A model generated the notes under the pieces. The model was not told the origin of the DNA, did not search any database, and saw only the letters and a program-made list of their open reading frames with translations. The translations under genes and the position numbers were made by a program. From DATARH01 sp963789255 (GTDB taxonomy: Bacteria > Pseudomonadota > Alphaproteobacteria > ATCC43930 > CGMCC-115725): DNA of 64,000 bases. Of the stretch, positions 1 through 9,291 are shown one piece after another. The stretch covers positions 1,426,001 to 1,490,000 of the forward strand of contig CAWBJW010000002.1 in assembly GCA_963789255.1 (NCBI GenBank). Direction: 5' to 3'. Numbering within the stretch: the stretch's first letter is position 1; each line of letters opens with the position of its first letter.

Positions 1-38
1 CCGGGCCGTTCCGGGATAAGCGCAGGGACCCGGAAGAG

Positions 39-716
39 ATGGATGATTTCTCGCATTACTTCGACATCGTCCTGTTTGCGATGGTGGCGGGGTTCCTGGT
101 CCTGCGGCTGCGCAGCGTCCTCGGCCGCCGCACCGGACATCAGGGACAGCCCGATCCGGTGTTGCGGCGGGCCGAGGCGCCAGCGGACAAGCTGGGAGAC
201 AAGGTGGTTGCGCTCGGCAACCGCGTCCCGCCGCCGCCGCCCGTGGTTACCGCCACGCCGGCCGACGCCGTCGCGGTGGGCGTGGAGCGCATCCGCGCCG
301 CCGATCCGAGCTTCGACCCGGCGCATTTCGTCGACGGCGCGCGGGTCGCCTTCGGGATGGTCGTCGATGCCTTCGCCGGCGGCGACAAGGCGCGACTGCG
401 ACCGCTGTTGAGCGATGATGTCTACAAGCCGTTTGCCGCCGCGATCGACGAGCGTGGCGCGGCGGGGGAGAAACTCGAGACGCGCATCCTGCAGCTCAAG
501 CGCCTGGACATCACCGAGGCCGGCATCACCGGCCGCGTCGCACGGGTCACGGTCAAGTTCGTCTCGGATCAGATCAATGTGTTGCGCGCCCATGACGGCA
601 GCATCGTCGATGGCGATCCCGATCACGGGATCGAAAAGACCGATTTCTGGAGCTTTGCCCGCGACACCGGCTCGGCCGACCCGAACTGGGTCCTGGTGGC
701 GACCGCCAGCGGCTGA
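39..716 (+). CDS. Tim44/TimA-like protein with one N-terminal membrane anchor
   Basis: The 225-residue product has a single hydrophobic segment at about residues 6-23, a Pro/Ala-rich linker, and a C-terminal Tim44-like domain from about residue 75. That domain carries the usual alpha/beta pattern (FVDGARVAFGMVVDAFAGGD, then LKRLDITEAGITGRVARVTV). Alphaproteobacterial relatives are inner-membrane proteins related to the mitochondrial import adaptor Tim44; their bacterial role is unsettled. It is the first gene in the window, with only 38 bases upstream, so its operon context cannot be judged. The family call is firm; the function is not. Confidence 0.85.
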   Translation: MDDFSHYFDIVLFAMVAGFLVLRLRSVLGRRTGHQGQPDPVLRRAEAPADKLGDKVVALGNRVPPPPPVVTATPADAVAVGVERIRAADPSFDPAHFVDGARVAFGMVVDAFAGGDKARLRPLLSDDVYKPFAAAIDERGAAGEKLETRILQLKRLDITEAGITGRVARVTVKFVSDQINVLRAHDGSIVDGDPDHGIEKTDFWSFARDTGSADPNWVLVATASG

Positions 717-814
717 CCCGGGCACAAAATCGCGTCATTCCGGGGCGTTCCCGTTCAGTTGTTCGGCGGCGCTGCGCTCCCTGTGTTGGCGCAAGCGCTT
801 GAGAGGGTGCCGAA

Positions 815-1579
815 ATGGCCGAGCCGGCGCGCGTCGCGCTGTTGGTGACCTGCCTCGTCGATCTGTTCCGGCCGAGCGTCGGCTTTGCTGCGGTCGCCTT
901 GCTGGAGGCGGCCGGCTGCACGGTCGAGGTGCCCCGCGCCCAGACCTGCTGCGGCCAGCCGGCCTTCAATTCGGGCGACCGCGGCGACGCCAAGGCGATC
1001 GCCCGGCAGGTCATAGCGGCTTTCGCCGGCTATGACTATGTGGTCGCACCGTCGGGCTCCTGCGCCGGCATGGTCAAGGTGCATTACCCCGAGCTGTTCG
1101 CCGACGACCCGGCGCTGCGGGTAGAGGCCGAGGAACTGGCATCGCGAACCTTCGAACTGGTCTCGTTTCTGGTCGATGTCCGCGGCATGACCGAGGTTGC
1201 CGCGCGCTGGGAGAAGAGCGCAACCTACCATGACGGCTGTTCCGGGCTGCGCGAGCTCGGCGTCAAGGCGCAGCCGCGCCATCTGCTCGCCGCGGTCGCG
1301 GGCCTGCGCCTTTGCGAGCTGCCGGGGGCGGAGGTGTGCTGCGGCTTTGGCGGCACGTTCTGCGTCAAATACCCGGAAATTTCTGACAAGATGGTCAGCG
1401 ACAAGGCGGCCGACATCGCCGCGACCGGGGCCGATGCGGTGCTCGCCGGCGATCTCGGCTGCCTGTTGAACATCGCCGGCAAACTGTCGCGGCTCGGCAT
1501 CCCGGTCGAAGTGCGCCACATCGCCGAGGTGTTGGCCGGGATGGCCGATGGGCCCGCGATCGGCGCGCCCGGCTCATAG
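815..1579 (+). CDS. lutA: LutA-like (Fe-S)-binding subunit of the lactate utilisation complex
   Basis: This 254-residue protein has the duplicated cysteine-rich (CCG) architecture of LutA/YkgE. The clusters seen are TCCGQPAFNSG near residue 45, PSGSCAGM near 85, YHDGCSGLRELG near 140 and EVCCGFGGTFCVKYPEIS near 175. With LutB and LutC it is expected to form the cytoplasmic iron-sulfur complex that oxidises L-lactate to pyruvate. LutB starts 7 bases after its stop and LutC follows, which is the standard lutABC order. The reading frame is intact. Confidence 0.9.
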   Translation: MAEPARVALLVTCLVDLFRPSVGFAAVALLEAAGCTVEVPRAQTCCGQPAFNSGDRGDAKAIARQVIAAFAGYDYVVAPSGSCAGMVKVHYPELFADDPALRVEAEELASRTFELVSFLVDVRGMTEVAARWEKSATYHDGCSGLRELGVKAQPRHLLAAVAGLRLCELPGAEVCCGFGGTFCVKYPEISDKMVSDKAADIAATGADAVLAGDLGCLLNIAGKLSRLGIPVEVRHIAEVLAGMADGPAIGAPGS

Positions 1580-1586
1580 CGCGAGC

Positions 1587-3016
1587 ATGCAACCGACCAG
1601 CCACAGCTTTCCCGCCAACGCCCGCGCCGGGCTCGCCGACCCGGTGTTGCAGCGGGCGCTCGGCCTGGCGCGCACCGGGTTTCCGGCGCGCCGCCGGCAG
1701 GCGATCGAGCGGCTGCCCGAATTCGAGGCGCTGCGCGAGGAAGGGCGGGCGATCAAGGACCACACGCTCGCTCATCTCGATTTCTATCTCGAGCTCTACG
1801 AGCGCAACGTCACGGCCGCCGGCGGGCGGGTCCATTGGGCGCGCAATGCCGAGGAGGCGCGCGAAGCGGTGCTCGACATCTGCCGCGCGGCCGGCGCCAG
1901 GATCGTCACCAAGGGAAAATCGATGGTCGCCGAGGAGATCGCGCTCAACGATCATCTCGAAAGGAACGGCATCACCCCCATCGAGACCGATCTCGGCGAA
2001 TACATCATCCAGCTGCGCCACGAGCCGCCGAGCCACATCATCGCGCCGGCGATCCACCTGATGAAGGAGCAGGTCGCCGACGCCTTCCGCGCGGCGCATA
2101 GCGGGCTCGATCCGGACCGCGCGCTCGATGAGCCGCGCGCCCTGTGCGACGAGGCGCGCACGATCTTGCGCCCGCATTTCCTCGCCGCCGATGTCGGCAT
2201 CACCGGCGCCAATTTCCTGGTCGCAGAGACCGGCTCCAGCATCATCGTCACGAACGAGGGCAATGGCGATCTGACCCAGACCCTGCCGCGGGTCCACATC
2301 GTCGTGACCAGCCTGGAAAAGATCGTACCGACGCTGGAAGACGCGGCGACCCTCTACGCCTCCTGGCGCGCTCGGCCACGGGCCAGGAATTCTCGTCCTA
2401 CACGACGGTCTCGACCGGGCCGCGCCTGCCGGGCGATCTTGACGGTCCCGACGAGTATCATGTCGTGCTGCTCGACAACGGCCGCACCGGGCTCCTCGGC
2501 GGCGAGTTCCAGGACATGCTGCGCTGCCTGCGCTGCGCTGCCTGCCTCAACCATTGCCCGGTCTATGCCGCGGTCGGCGGGCACGCCTATGGCTGGGTCT
2601 ACCCCGGGCCGATGGGCGCGGTGTTGACCCCGGCGCTGGTCGGCCTCGGCGAAGCCGGCCACCTGCCGAACGCCTCGACCTTCTGCGGCCGCTGCGAGGA
2701 GGTCTGCCCGGTCAAGATCCCGCTGCCGAAGATGATGCGGCACTGGCGCGCGCGCGAGTTCGCGCAGGCCCTGAGCCCGCCGGTCTACCGCTCGGGACTG
2801 CGGCTGTGGGCCTGGGTGGCGGCAAGGCCGGCGCTCTACCATGCGCTCGTCGAAGTGAAGGCGCGGCTGCTCGGCTGGCTCGGCAAGCCGCACGGCCGCT
2901 TCCGCAGCATGCCCTTGGCCTCCGGCTGGACCCTGGTGCGCGACCTGCCGGCGCCCGAGGGCCGCAGCTTCCATAGCCTGTGGACGGAGCGCCAGCGCGC
3001 CAACGGGTCGCGGTAG
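1587..3016 (+). CDS. lutB: LutB-like iron-sulfur protein, frameshifted near 2354
   Basis: LutB carries electrons in the lactate-oxidising LutABC complex. Its first half (ATG at 1587) holds the LUD domain, with ITGANFLVAETGSSIIVTNE and EKIVPTLEDAATL. The ferredoxin-like half continues in another frame from RLLARSATGQEFSSYTT and contains two cluster motifs, CLRCAACLNHCPVY and CGRCEEVCPVKIP. Adding one base near 2354 (CTC-TA) joins the two halves into about 476 residues, the normal family length. Both halves are well conserved, so a consensus error is more likely than decay, though a real inactivating deletion cannot be excluded from sequence alone. Confidence 0.85.
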
Positions 3017-3026
3017 GCTGCCGAAG

Positions 3027-3335
3027 ATGCGCGCCGCTAACATATGGGCAGCCGTTGTGAGCGCTCTCTGGGCAGTCTGGTTGTGGATTAGTATCGATCT
3101 GCTCGAAGGCATAGCTTTACAACGAGTTGTAGGATATCCAAGCGCTAACCAATTCTCGGGTTATATTCGCCTGCCTGCCGCTGTGGTTATTATAATATCA
3201 CTATCGGCTATAATTTTAAATTGCATCAGCCGATGGAGTGCTGCTAGGTCGATCATACTAGGAGTTCTTGTCTACATTGGCGTTTCTGCTGCTGCTCCCT
3301 TGCGTGCTCTTTTCTGGCGGAGGCGTGTGACCGCG
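3027..3335 (+). other. AT-rich in-frame membrane-protein stretch upstream of lutC
   Basis: Between lutB and lutC lies about 300 bp of visibly AT-richer sequence. It forms an open frame from ATG 3027 that runs without a stop into lutC. The encoded stretch has hydrophobic segments at roughly residues 5-25, 49-67 and 75-93, with Arg-rich ends (FWRRR). LutC proteins normally lack such a part. It may be a small membrane gene that lost its stop, an acquired insertion, or a true N-terminal extension. I do not recognise the family. Confidence 0.4.
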
Positions 3336-4037
3336 ATGAGCGCGCGCGACGACATCCTGGGCGGCGTCCGTCGCGCGTTGAAGCGCGGGCCGCTGCCTGC
3401 GGCGAGCGAGGACGCTCTCGCCGAGCAGGTCGCCGCCCATCGCCGCAACCTGATCCCGGCGCGCGCTGCGGCGCTCGATCATCGCGCGCGGATCGACCTC
3501 TTCGTCGCGATGGCCGAGGAGGTGCAGACGACGGTCGCGCGCGTCGCCTCGGACAGCGCCGTGCCAGCCGAGGTGGCGCGCTATCTCGCGGCCGAGAACC
3601 TGCCGGCCGAACTGGTCATGGCGCCCGATCCGGCGCTCGCTGCGATCCCCTGGGAGGCCCGGCCCCTGCTCGGCATCCGGCGCGGCCGGGCCGAGGCGGG
3701 CGATGCGGTGTCGCTGACCCCGTGCCTCGCCGCCATCGCCGAGACCGGCACGCTGATGCTGGTGTCGGGTGCCGATACGCCGACGACGCTCAACTTCCTG
3801 CCCGACACGCACATCGTCGTGCTGCGCGCCGGGCAGGTCGTGGCGAGCTATGAGGACGGCTGGGATCTGGTCCGCGCCGGCGCGGCTTGGCCGCGCACCG
3901 TCAATTTGATCACCGGACCGTCGCGCACCGGCGATATCGAGCAGCGCATCCAGCTCGGCGCGCACGGGCCGCGCCGGCTCCATATCGTGCTCGTCGACGA
4001 GCCGGAGGTTACCGCCGATGCGCCGCCTCAGGGCTGA
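3336..4037 (+). CDS. lutC: LutC/LUD-domain subunit of the lactate utilisation complex
   Basis: The 233-residue LUD-domain protein (MSARDDILGGVRRALKRG...) ends the lutABC set. It has the LUD core AAIAETGTLMLVSGADTPTT followed by LNFLPDTHIVVLRAGQVV. It is thought to complete the cytoplasmic LutABC L-lactate oxidation complex. ATG 3336 gives the usual family length; an in-frame GTG at 3327 is closer to a GGAGG at 3319 and is a reasonable alternative. The frame is also open upstream to 3027 through an AT-rich membrane-like stretch. The 3' end overlaps the following smr gene by 20 bases. Confidence 0.85.
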   Translation: MSARDDILGGVRRALKRGPLPAASEDALAEQVAAHRRNLIPARAAALDHRARIDLFVAMAEEVQTTVARVASDSAVPAEVARYLAAENLPAELVMAPDPALAAIPWEARPLLGIRRGRAEAGDAVSLTPCLAAIAETGTLMLVSGADTPTTLNFLPDTHIVVLRAGQVVASYEDGWDLVRAGAAWPRTVNLITGPSRTGDIEQRIQLGAHGPRRLHIVLVDEPEVTADAPPQG

Positions 4038-4566
4038 CGATCGCGGGCTGTGGCAGCATGCGGTGCGCGATGTCGCACCGCTGCCCGGGCGGCCGCAATA
4101 TCACCCTCCCCCGCAAGCGGGGGAGGGAAGGGCGGGGGCAGAAGCTGGCGAGATGCCCGTTCCATCGGCTGCCTCGCCTGCCACCGCGGCCAGGCGCCCG
4201 CCGCAAGCGGCTGCCGAAACCCTCCCGCCGCTCGATCGCTTTGCCGGGGTCGATCGCGCCACCGCCGAGCGGGTGAAGCGCGGCCGTTATCCGGTCGAGG
4301 CCCGGCTCGACCTGCACGGCATGACCCAGGAAGAGGCGTACCGTGCGCTGTCGGGCTTTGTCGGCCGCTCGCGCGCCGCCGGCCGGCGCTGCCTCCTGGT
4401 CATCACCGGCCATGGCCGGATGAGCGGCGGCGTCCTCAAAGCGGCGGTGCCGCGCTGGCTCGGAGACCCTGGGCTGCGCCATCATGTGCTGGCGATCGCC
4501 CCGGCCCAGCAGCGCGACGGCGGCACCGGCGCGCTCTATGTGCTGCTGCGGCGATTGGCGCATTAA
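4018..4566 (+). CDS. Smr/MutS2-type domain protein
   Basis: The C-terminal 90 residues of this 182-aa protein form an Smr domain. LDLHGMTQEEAY is the LDxHG motif and ITGHGRMSGGVLKAAVPRWL contains the GxGxxxGxLk motif. Smr domains bind or nick nucleic acids and occur in stand-alone proteins as well as MutS2. The N-terminal half is Pro/Ala-rich linker and includes a translated copy of the palindromic CTCCCCCGCAAGCGGGGGAG repeat (about 4105-4128), read as PPPQAGEGRAG. The 3' end overlaps the convergent mmcB by 4 bases. Confidence 0.85.
   Translation: MRRLRADDRGLWQHAVRDVAPLPGRPQYHPPPQAGEGRAGAEAGEMPVPSAASPATAARRPPQAAAETLPPLDRFAGVDRATAERVKRGRYPVEARLDLHGMTQEEAYRALSGFVGRSRAAGRRCLLVITGHGRMSGGVLKAAVPRWLGDPGLRHHVLAIAPAQQRDGGTGALYVLLRRLAH
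4105..4128. repeat. Palindromic repeat inside the smr coding region
   Basis: A GC-rich inverted repeat (CCTCCCCCGC, AA, GCGGGGGAGG) lies inside the smr gene and is translated in frame. A close relative sits between mscL and the VOC gene near 29920, in noncoding DNA. In alphaproteobacteria this type of element is normally intergenic, so the copy here looks like an insertion tolerated in a linker. Confidence 0.75.
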
Positions 4567-5015
4567 ACCCCGTCCGGCAACCGCCCCGCCTCTGGGTCCA
4601 GGTGACGGCGCAGCCGGCTCGCCGCGGCCAGCGCGAAGCGCAGGGTCAGGGCGCGCCGCCGGGCCGGAGCGAGCGGGGTCAGGGCGCCATGGCGCAGCAC
4701 CGCCGCGCCAAAGGCGTCCGCCACTATGAGGCCACATTCTTTGGGGATGAGGAGCAGGGGAAATTCGTTGGATACAGCGAAGTAGAGCCGATCCGCGAAC
4801 TCCCGATAGAAGGCCCATTTGCGATCGGCGCGAAAATCGGCGACCGAGCTCTTGATCTCGATGATCAAGAGATCGCCCGTCTTGCCGAGCGCGAGGATGT
4901 CGGCGCGGCGGCGGTTGGCAAGCGGAAATTCCACGAGGCTCGCATAGCCGAGCTGCCCGAGTGCGCGGCAGATGCCGCGTGCCAGCGCCACCGCCGCGGG
5001 CTGGGCGGCGCTCAT
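4563..5015 (-). CDS. mmcB: MmcB-family DNA repair protein
   Basis: This 150-residue protein matches the MmcB family, alphaproteobacterial repair proteins first linked to mitomycin C resistance and LexA control. It has a PD-(D/E)xK nuclease-like core, RRADILALGKTGDLLIIEIKSS, where Asp and the E-x-K are the putative metal ligands. DFRADRKWAFYREFADRLYFAV follows. I chose ATG 5015 (MSAAQPAAVALARG) because upstream in-frame residues look noncoding. No LexA box was recognised upstream. It converges on smr. Confidence 0.8.
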   Translation of the reverse strand: MSAAQPAAVALARGICRALGQLGYASLVEFPLANRRRADILALGKTGDLLIIEIKSSVADFRADRKWAFYREFADRLYFAVSNEFPLLLIPKECGLIVADAFGAAVLRHGALTPLAPARRRALTLRFALAAASRLRRHLDPEAGRLPDGV

Positions 5016-5107
5016 CGCGCGGTTCGCCCTTTGGCGAACCCCGGGGCTGGCGTAGGTTGCGTCATGAGGCGCCCGGATAAAGGGGCGGACAAGGACGGAG
5101 ATCGGAG

Positions 5108-6833
5108 ATGGGGTTGTCCAAGGCGGGTTTCCTGCGAGCGGCCTGGAGCCTCGCCTGGCCATACTGGCAATCGGATGAAAAATGGGCGGCCCGCGGGCTG
5201 CTCGCCGCCGTGGTCGCGCTGAACCTGATCTCGGTGTGGATTAATGTGCGCCTCAATCTGTGGAACCGGGATTTCTACGATGCCCTGCAACAATACGATT
5301 GGGCGCGGTTCTGGTGGGAGTTCGCCGTCTTCGGCATGATTGCCGCGGCCTGGATCACGGTCGCCGTCTACCAGCTTTATCTGCGGCAGATCCTTCATAT
5401 CCGCTGGCGGCGCTGGATGACCGAGCGCTTCCTCAAGCGTTGGCTGAATGCCCAGGCCTATTACCGCATCCAGCTCGACCAGTTCGACGACCGACAACCC
5501 CGACCAGCGCATCGCCGACGATTTGGACAGCTTCGCCTCGGTCACGCTCGGTCTGTCGCTCGGTCTGATGAACTCGGCCGTCACCCTGGCATCGTTTTTG
5601 TTTATCCTGTGGAGCCTGTCAGGTTCGCTGACGATCCCGCTGTGGGGCGCCTCGCACATCGCGATCCCGGGCTATCTGGTGTTTGCCGCCCTGGTCTATG
5701 CGATCGTCGGCTCGTTGCTGACCCACTGGATCGGCCGCCCGCTCGCCGGTTTGCTGTTCAACCAGCAGCACTACGAGGCCGATTTCCGTTTCAGCCTGGT
5801 GCGGCTGCGCGAGCATGCCGAGAGCGTTGCGTTCTATGGCGGCGAGGAACGCGAGTACGGGGTGTTCGACGGCCGCTTTTCCCGCGTCGTGGGCAATTGG
5901 TGGGACATCATCCGGCGGCGCAAGAAGCTGTCCTGGTTCACCACCGGCTATGCGCAGGTGGCGGTGATCTTTCCGTTCCTGGTTTCCGCGCCGCGCTATT
6001 TCGGCAAGCAGATCAAGCTCGGCGGGCTGATGCAGGTGATCTCGGCATTCGGGTCGGTGCAGGATTCGATGTCGTTCATTGTCTCCAGCTACACCGAGAT
6101 TGCCCAGTATCGGGCGATCGTCGAGCGGCTCGCCGGTTTTGGCGCCCGGGTCGACGGGATCGCCGCCGAGCGGCAGGGGCCGCAGCCGATCGCGATCGAG
6201 CGGGGCGGCGCCGGCGTCGATGTCTCCGGCCTCGATCTTCGCCTGCCGGGCGGCGAGATGTTGCGTGACGACATCGCGCTGGCGGCGCGGCCGGGCGATC
6301 CGGTGCTGGTCACCGGACCGTCGGGTTCGGGCAAGAGCACCCTGCTGCGCGCCCTCGCGGGGCTTTGGCCGTTCGGCGCCGGCCGCATCCGGATCGGCGC
6401 CGGCCGCGCGCTGTTCCTGCCGCAACGGCCGTATTTGCCGCTCGGGACGCTGGCCGACGCGCTCGCCTATCCGGATCTCGCCGCGGCGCATGACCGGGCG
6501 GAGCTGGAGGCGGCATTGCGGGCGGTCGGGCTGCCCTACCTCGTCGATCGGCTCGACGTGGAAGGGATTTGGGCGCAGCGCCTGTCGGGCGGCGAGCAGC
6601 AGCGCCTCGGCTTTGCCCGGGTGCTGCTGGCGCGCCCCGAGATCGTGTTTCTCGACGAGGCGACCTCGGCGCTCGACGAGGCCGCGGAAGCGAGCTTGTA
6701 CCGGCTGCTGCGCGAAGCCGAATGGCAGCCGACGATCGTCAGCGTCGGCCATCACGGCACGCTGAAACGCTTCCACGAGTTGGTTATCGATCTCGGCCGC
6801 TACGAGGTAACCGCGGTGGCGGCGGGGAATTAG
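5108..6833 (+). CDS. SbmA/BacA/YddA-type ABC transporter (fused permease-ATPase), frameshifted near 5490
   Basis: This is a half-transporter with an N-terminal SbmA/BacA-like membrane domain and a C-terminal ATPase. The first part (MGLSKAGFLRAAWSLAWPYW to YYRIQLDQ) has the family LNLWNRDFYDALQ signature. One net inserted base near 5490 moves the frame to TDNPDQRIADDLDSFASVTL, a conserved family motif. The ATPase has Walker A GPSGSGKST, signature LSGGEQQRLGFARVLL and Walker B EIVFLDEATSALDE. The joined product of about 575 residues is normal length. Related proteins export or import peptides and very-long-chain lipids; the substrate is unknown here. Confidence 0.85.
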
Positions 6834-6840
6834 TACCACA

Positions 6841-8314
6841 ATGAGCGATGACGACGATCCATTGCGCCGCGTCCGCCTCGACAAGCTCGAAACGCTGCGC
6901 GGCATCGGGATCGACCCCTATCCGGTCAGCTTTTCGCGGACCCATCAGGCGGCCGAACTCGACGAGCGCTATGCCGCTTTGGCGGCGGGCGCCGAGACCG
7001 ACGATCGGGTGCGGGTCGCCGGGCGTGATCCGCGCGTCGCGCAACAGCGGCATGTTCATCGATCTGCACGATGCCTCGGGCAAGATCCAGATCTTCAGCC
7101 ACAAGGATTTTCTCTCGGCCGAGACGATGGCGCTGCTGCGCCTGTTCGATATCGGCGATCTGATCGGGGTCGAGGGTCTGATCCGCCGCACGCCGCGCGG
7201 CGAGCTGACGGTCAATGCCGCGGCGCTGACGATGCTCGCCAAGGCGCTGCGCCCGCTGCCGGAAAAATACCATGGCCTGGCCGATATCGAGCTGCGCTAC
7301 CGGCAGCGCTATCTCGACCTGATCATGAACCCGCAGAGCCGCGAGACATTGCGCCGGCGCAGCCGCGTTGTTGCGGCGATGCGCGCCTGGCTGCTCGCCC
7401 GCGACTATCTCGAAGTCGAGACGCCGATGCTGCATACGATCCCCGGCGGGGCGACGGCGCGCCCGTTCGTGACCCACCACAACGCGCTCGATATCGAGCT
7501 TTATCTGCGCATCGCGCCCGAATTGCATCTGAAGCGGCTGGTGGTCGGCGGGCTCGCCGACAAGGTGTTCGAGATCAACCGCTGCTTTCGCAACGAGGGC
7601 CTGTCGCCGCGCCACAACCCCGAATTCACCACGCTCGAGCTTTACGAGGCCTATGTCGATTACACCGCGATGATGACGCTGACCGAAGAGATCGTCGCGC
7701 ACGTCGCCGAAGCGGCGACGGGCGGGTTGCGCATCGCCTATGGGGGTACCGCGATCGACCTTTCGCCGCCGTGGCCGCGCCGCAGCATGGCCGAACTGGT
7801 GCTCGAAGCGACCCGCGTCGACTTCCTGGCGATCGGCGATGCGGCGGCCGCGCGCACTGCCGCCGAGCGTCTCGGTTGCGCTCTCAGCGGCACGGAGAGT
7901 TGGGGCCAGGCGCTCGAAGCGGCCTTCGCCGCGCGGGTCGAGGACCGCTTGATCCAGCCGGTGCACGTGACCGGCTTTCCGCGCGACATCTCGCCGCTCG
8001 CCAAGGCCGACCGCAACGATCCGCGCCTCGTCGAGCGGTTCGAGACCTATGTCTATGGTTGGGAGATCGCCAACGCCTTCTCCGAGCTCAACGACCCGCT
8101 CGACCAGCGGGCCCGCTTCGAGGCGCAGATGCTGGCCCGCGCGGCGGGCGATGAGGAAGCGCAGCCGCTCGACGAGGATTACGTGCTGGCGCTCGAATAC
8201 GGGCTGCCGCCGTGCGGCGGGCTCGGCATCGGCATCGACCGGCTGGTCATGCTCTTGACCGACAGCCCGTCGATCCGCGACGTGATCGCCTTCCCGACAT
8301 TGCGGCCGCGCTGA
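6841..8314 (+). CDS. lysS: Lysine--tRNA ligase, class II, frameshifted near 7025
   Basis: LysS charges tRNA-Lys with lysine. It begins MSDDDDPLRRVRLDKLETLR; after GAETDDRVRVAGR the frame must change by one (near 7025) to continue as the OB-fold segment RASRNSGMFIDLHDASGKIQ. Class II motif 2 is seen as FEINRCFRNEGLSPRHNPEF and motif 3 as GLGIGIDRLVMLLTD. The joined length of about 490 residues is normal. Because LysS is essential and no second copy is visible, this break is the best argument that the window's frameshifts are sequence errors. It starts 7 bases after the ABC transporter. Confidence 0.9.
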
Positions 8315-8327
8315 ACCGACGCTGCAA

Positions 8328-8597
8328 TCAGATGCAGCGAATTGTCCAGACGGTCACCGGGTTGTCCTCGTCGATCGCCCGGTCCAGACCGCCTTTATGG
8401 CTTTCCGAGTTGACCACGTAGTAGCCCTTGGGGCAGACCCGGCTCGCCAGATGCCGGTTGGCAGCCGTTCCGCCTTCGGCGACCGCGGGGCTCTCGATCC
8501 GGAAAGTCCGGTCGTTGACCCGGCTCGCCGCCGACTGGGTGCAGGCGGCGAGCAGCAGCAAAGCAAGGAGCAGCAGAGGGCGCATCCGAAAATCCAT
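8328..8597 (-). CDS. Small hypothetical lipoprotein
   Basis: The 89-residue product has a short basic N-terminus, a Leu-rich hydrophobic core (LLLLALLLLAAC) and a lipobox ending at Cys19, so it should be exported and lipid-anchored. The mature part of about 70 residues has two cysteines (RVCPKGYYVV and TIRCI) that could form a disulfide. An internal ATG at 8585 (MRPLLLL) is an equally good start. I do not recognise a family. It is convergent with lysS. Confidence 0.65.
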   Translation of the reverse strand: MDFRMRPLLLLALLLLAACTQSAASRVNDRTFRIESPAVAEGGTAANRHLASRVCPKGYYVVNSESHKGGLDRAIDEDNPVTVWTIRCI

Positions 8598-8761
8598 TCC
8601 GATCGATCATCGCGCGTCCGAATTTACGACACCTTGCCGTGAACAACCAAGAGGCAGAACTTGCGCCGAGGTTGCCGGCGGTTCGCGAAACCGTGTCTTG
8701 CCAAGAGCAAGCTGCGCTGTTTCGCTGATTTGCGAGCGTTTTGCGAAAATGGGAGGAGCCA

Positions 8762-9265
8762 ATGCGCGGCGATCCGACGTTGCGGTCCTGGCTGCACCGG
8801 GCGGCAGGCTGCGCCTTGGCGTTGATGCTGGCCGGCTGCCTCCAGCCGCCGCCCAGGCCGGCCGCATCGGCGCCGGTGGCGGCGGTGGCGCCGCTGGCGG
8901 CGGGTATGGCGCGGATCTGGTTCTACCGCGATTTTGAACCGTCGGTCAGCCTCAATCTGGCGGCCGTCTCGCTCAACGGTGCGCTCGCCGGCTACGCCCA
9001 GCCCGACGGGAGCGTCTTCTATCGCGATGTTCCGGCGGGGCATTACCATATCACCGTCGCGAGCGTCGGCACGGACTTCAACCAGGCCAAGGATGTGGAT
9101 CTCGCGCCCGGGCAGGAGGCATATGCGAAAATCCTTGGCGAGGATGCTTGGCAATCGACCGGCGGCGACACGAGTTCGTTCCATCGCGACACCTTTTATG
9201 TCTCGCTGGTGCCGCCGCAGATCGCACGTGTCGAGCTTGCCGCCCACCCGCTCGGCGGCGGCTGA
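8762..9265 (+). CDS. DUF2846-like lipoprotein
   Basis: The 167-residue protein starts at ATG 8762, with GGGAGGA a few bases upstream. It has a signal peptide ending in LMLAGC (lipobox Cys near residue 22), a Pro/Ala spacer, and a domain starting at ARIWFYRDFE. That domain resembles DUF2846 in its sequence VSLNGALAGYAQPDGSVFYRDVPAG. Such proteins are periplasm-facing lipoproteins of unknown function. The lipoprotein call is strong; the family name is from memory of the pattern. Confidence 0.75.
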   Translation: MRGDPTLRSWLHRAAGCALALMLAGCLQPPPRPAASAPVAAVAPLAAGMARIWFYRDFEPSVSLNLAAVSLNGALAGYAQPDGSVFYRDVPAGHYHITVASVGTDFNQAKDVDLAPGQEAYAKILGEDAWQSTGGDTSSFHRDTFYVSLVPPQIARVELAAHPLGGG

Positions 9266-9291
9266 TCCGACCGAGGCGCTGCCCCTGCCGT

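Noticed and set aside
5108..8314. Programmed ribosomal frameshifting as the reason for broken genes
   Set aside because: The contexts at the break points share no slippery sequence or common codon, and the affected genes (lysS, ABC transporter, GMC enzymes) are not known to use it.
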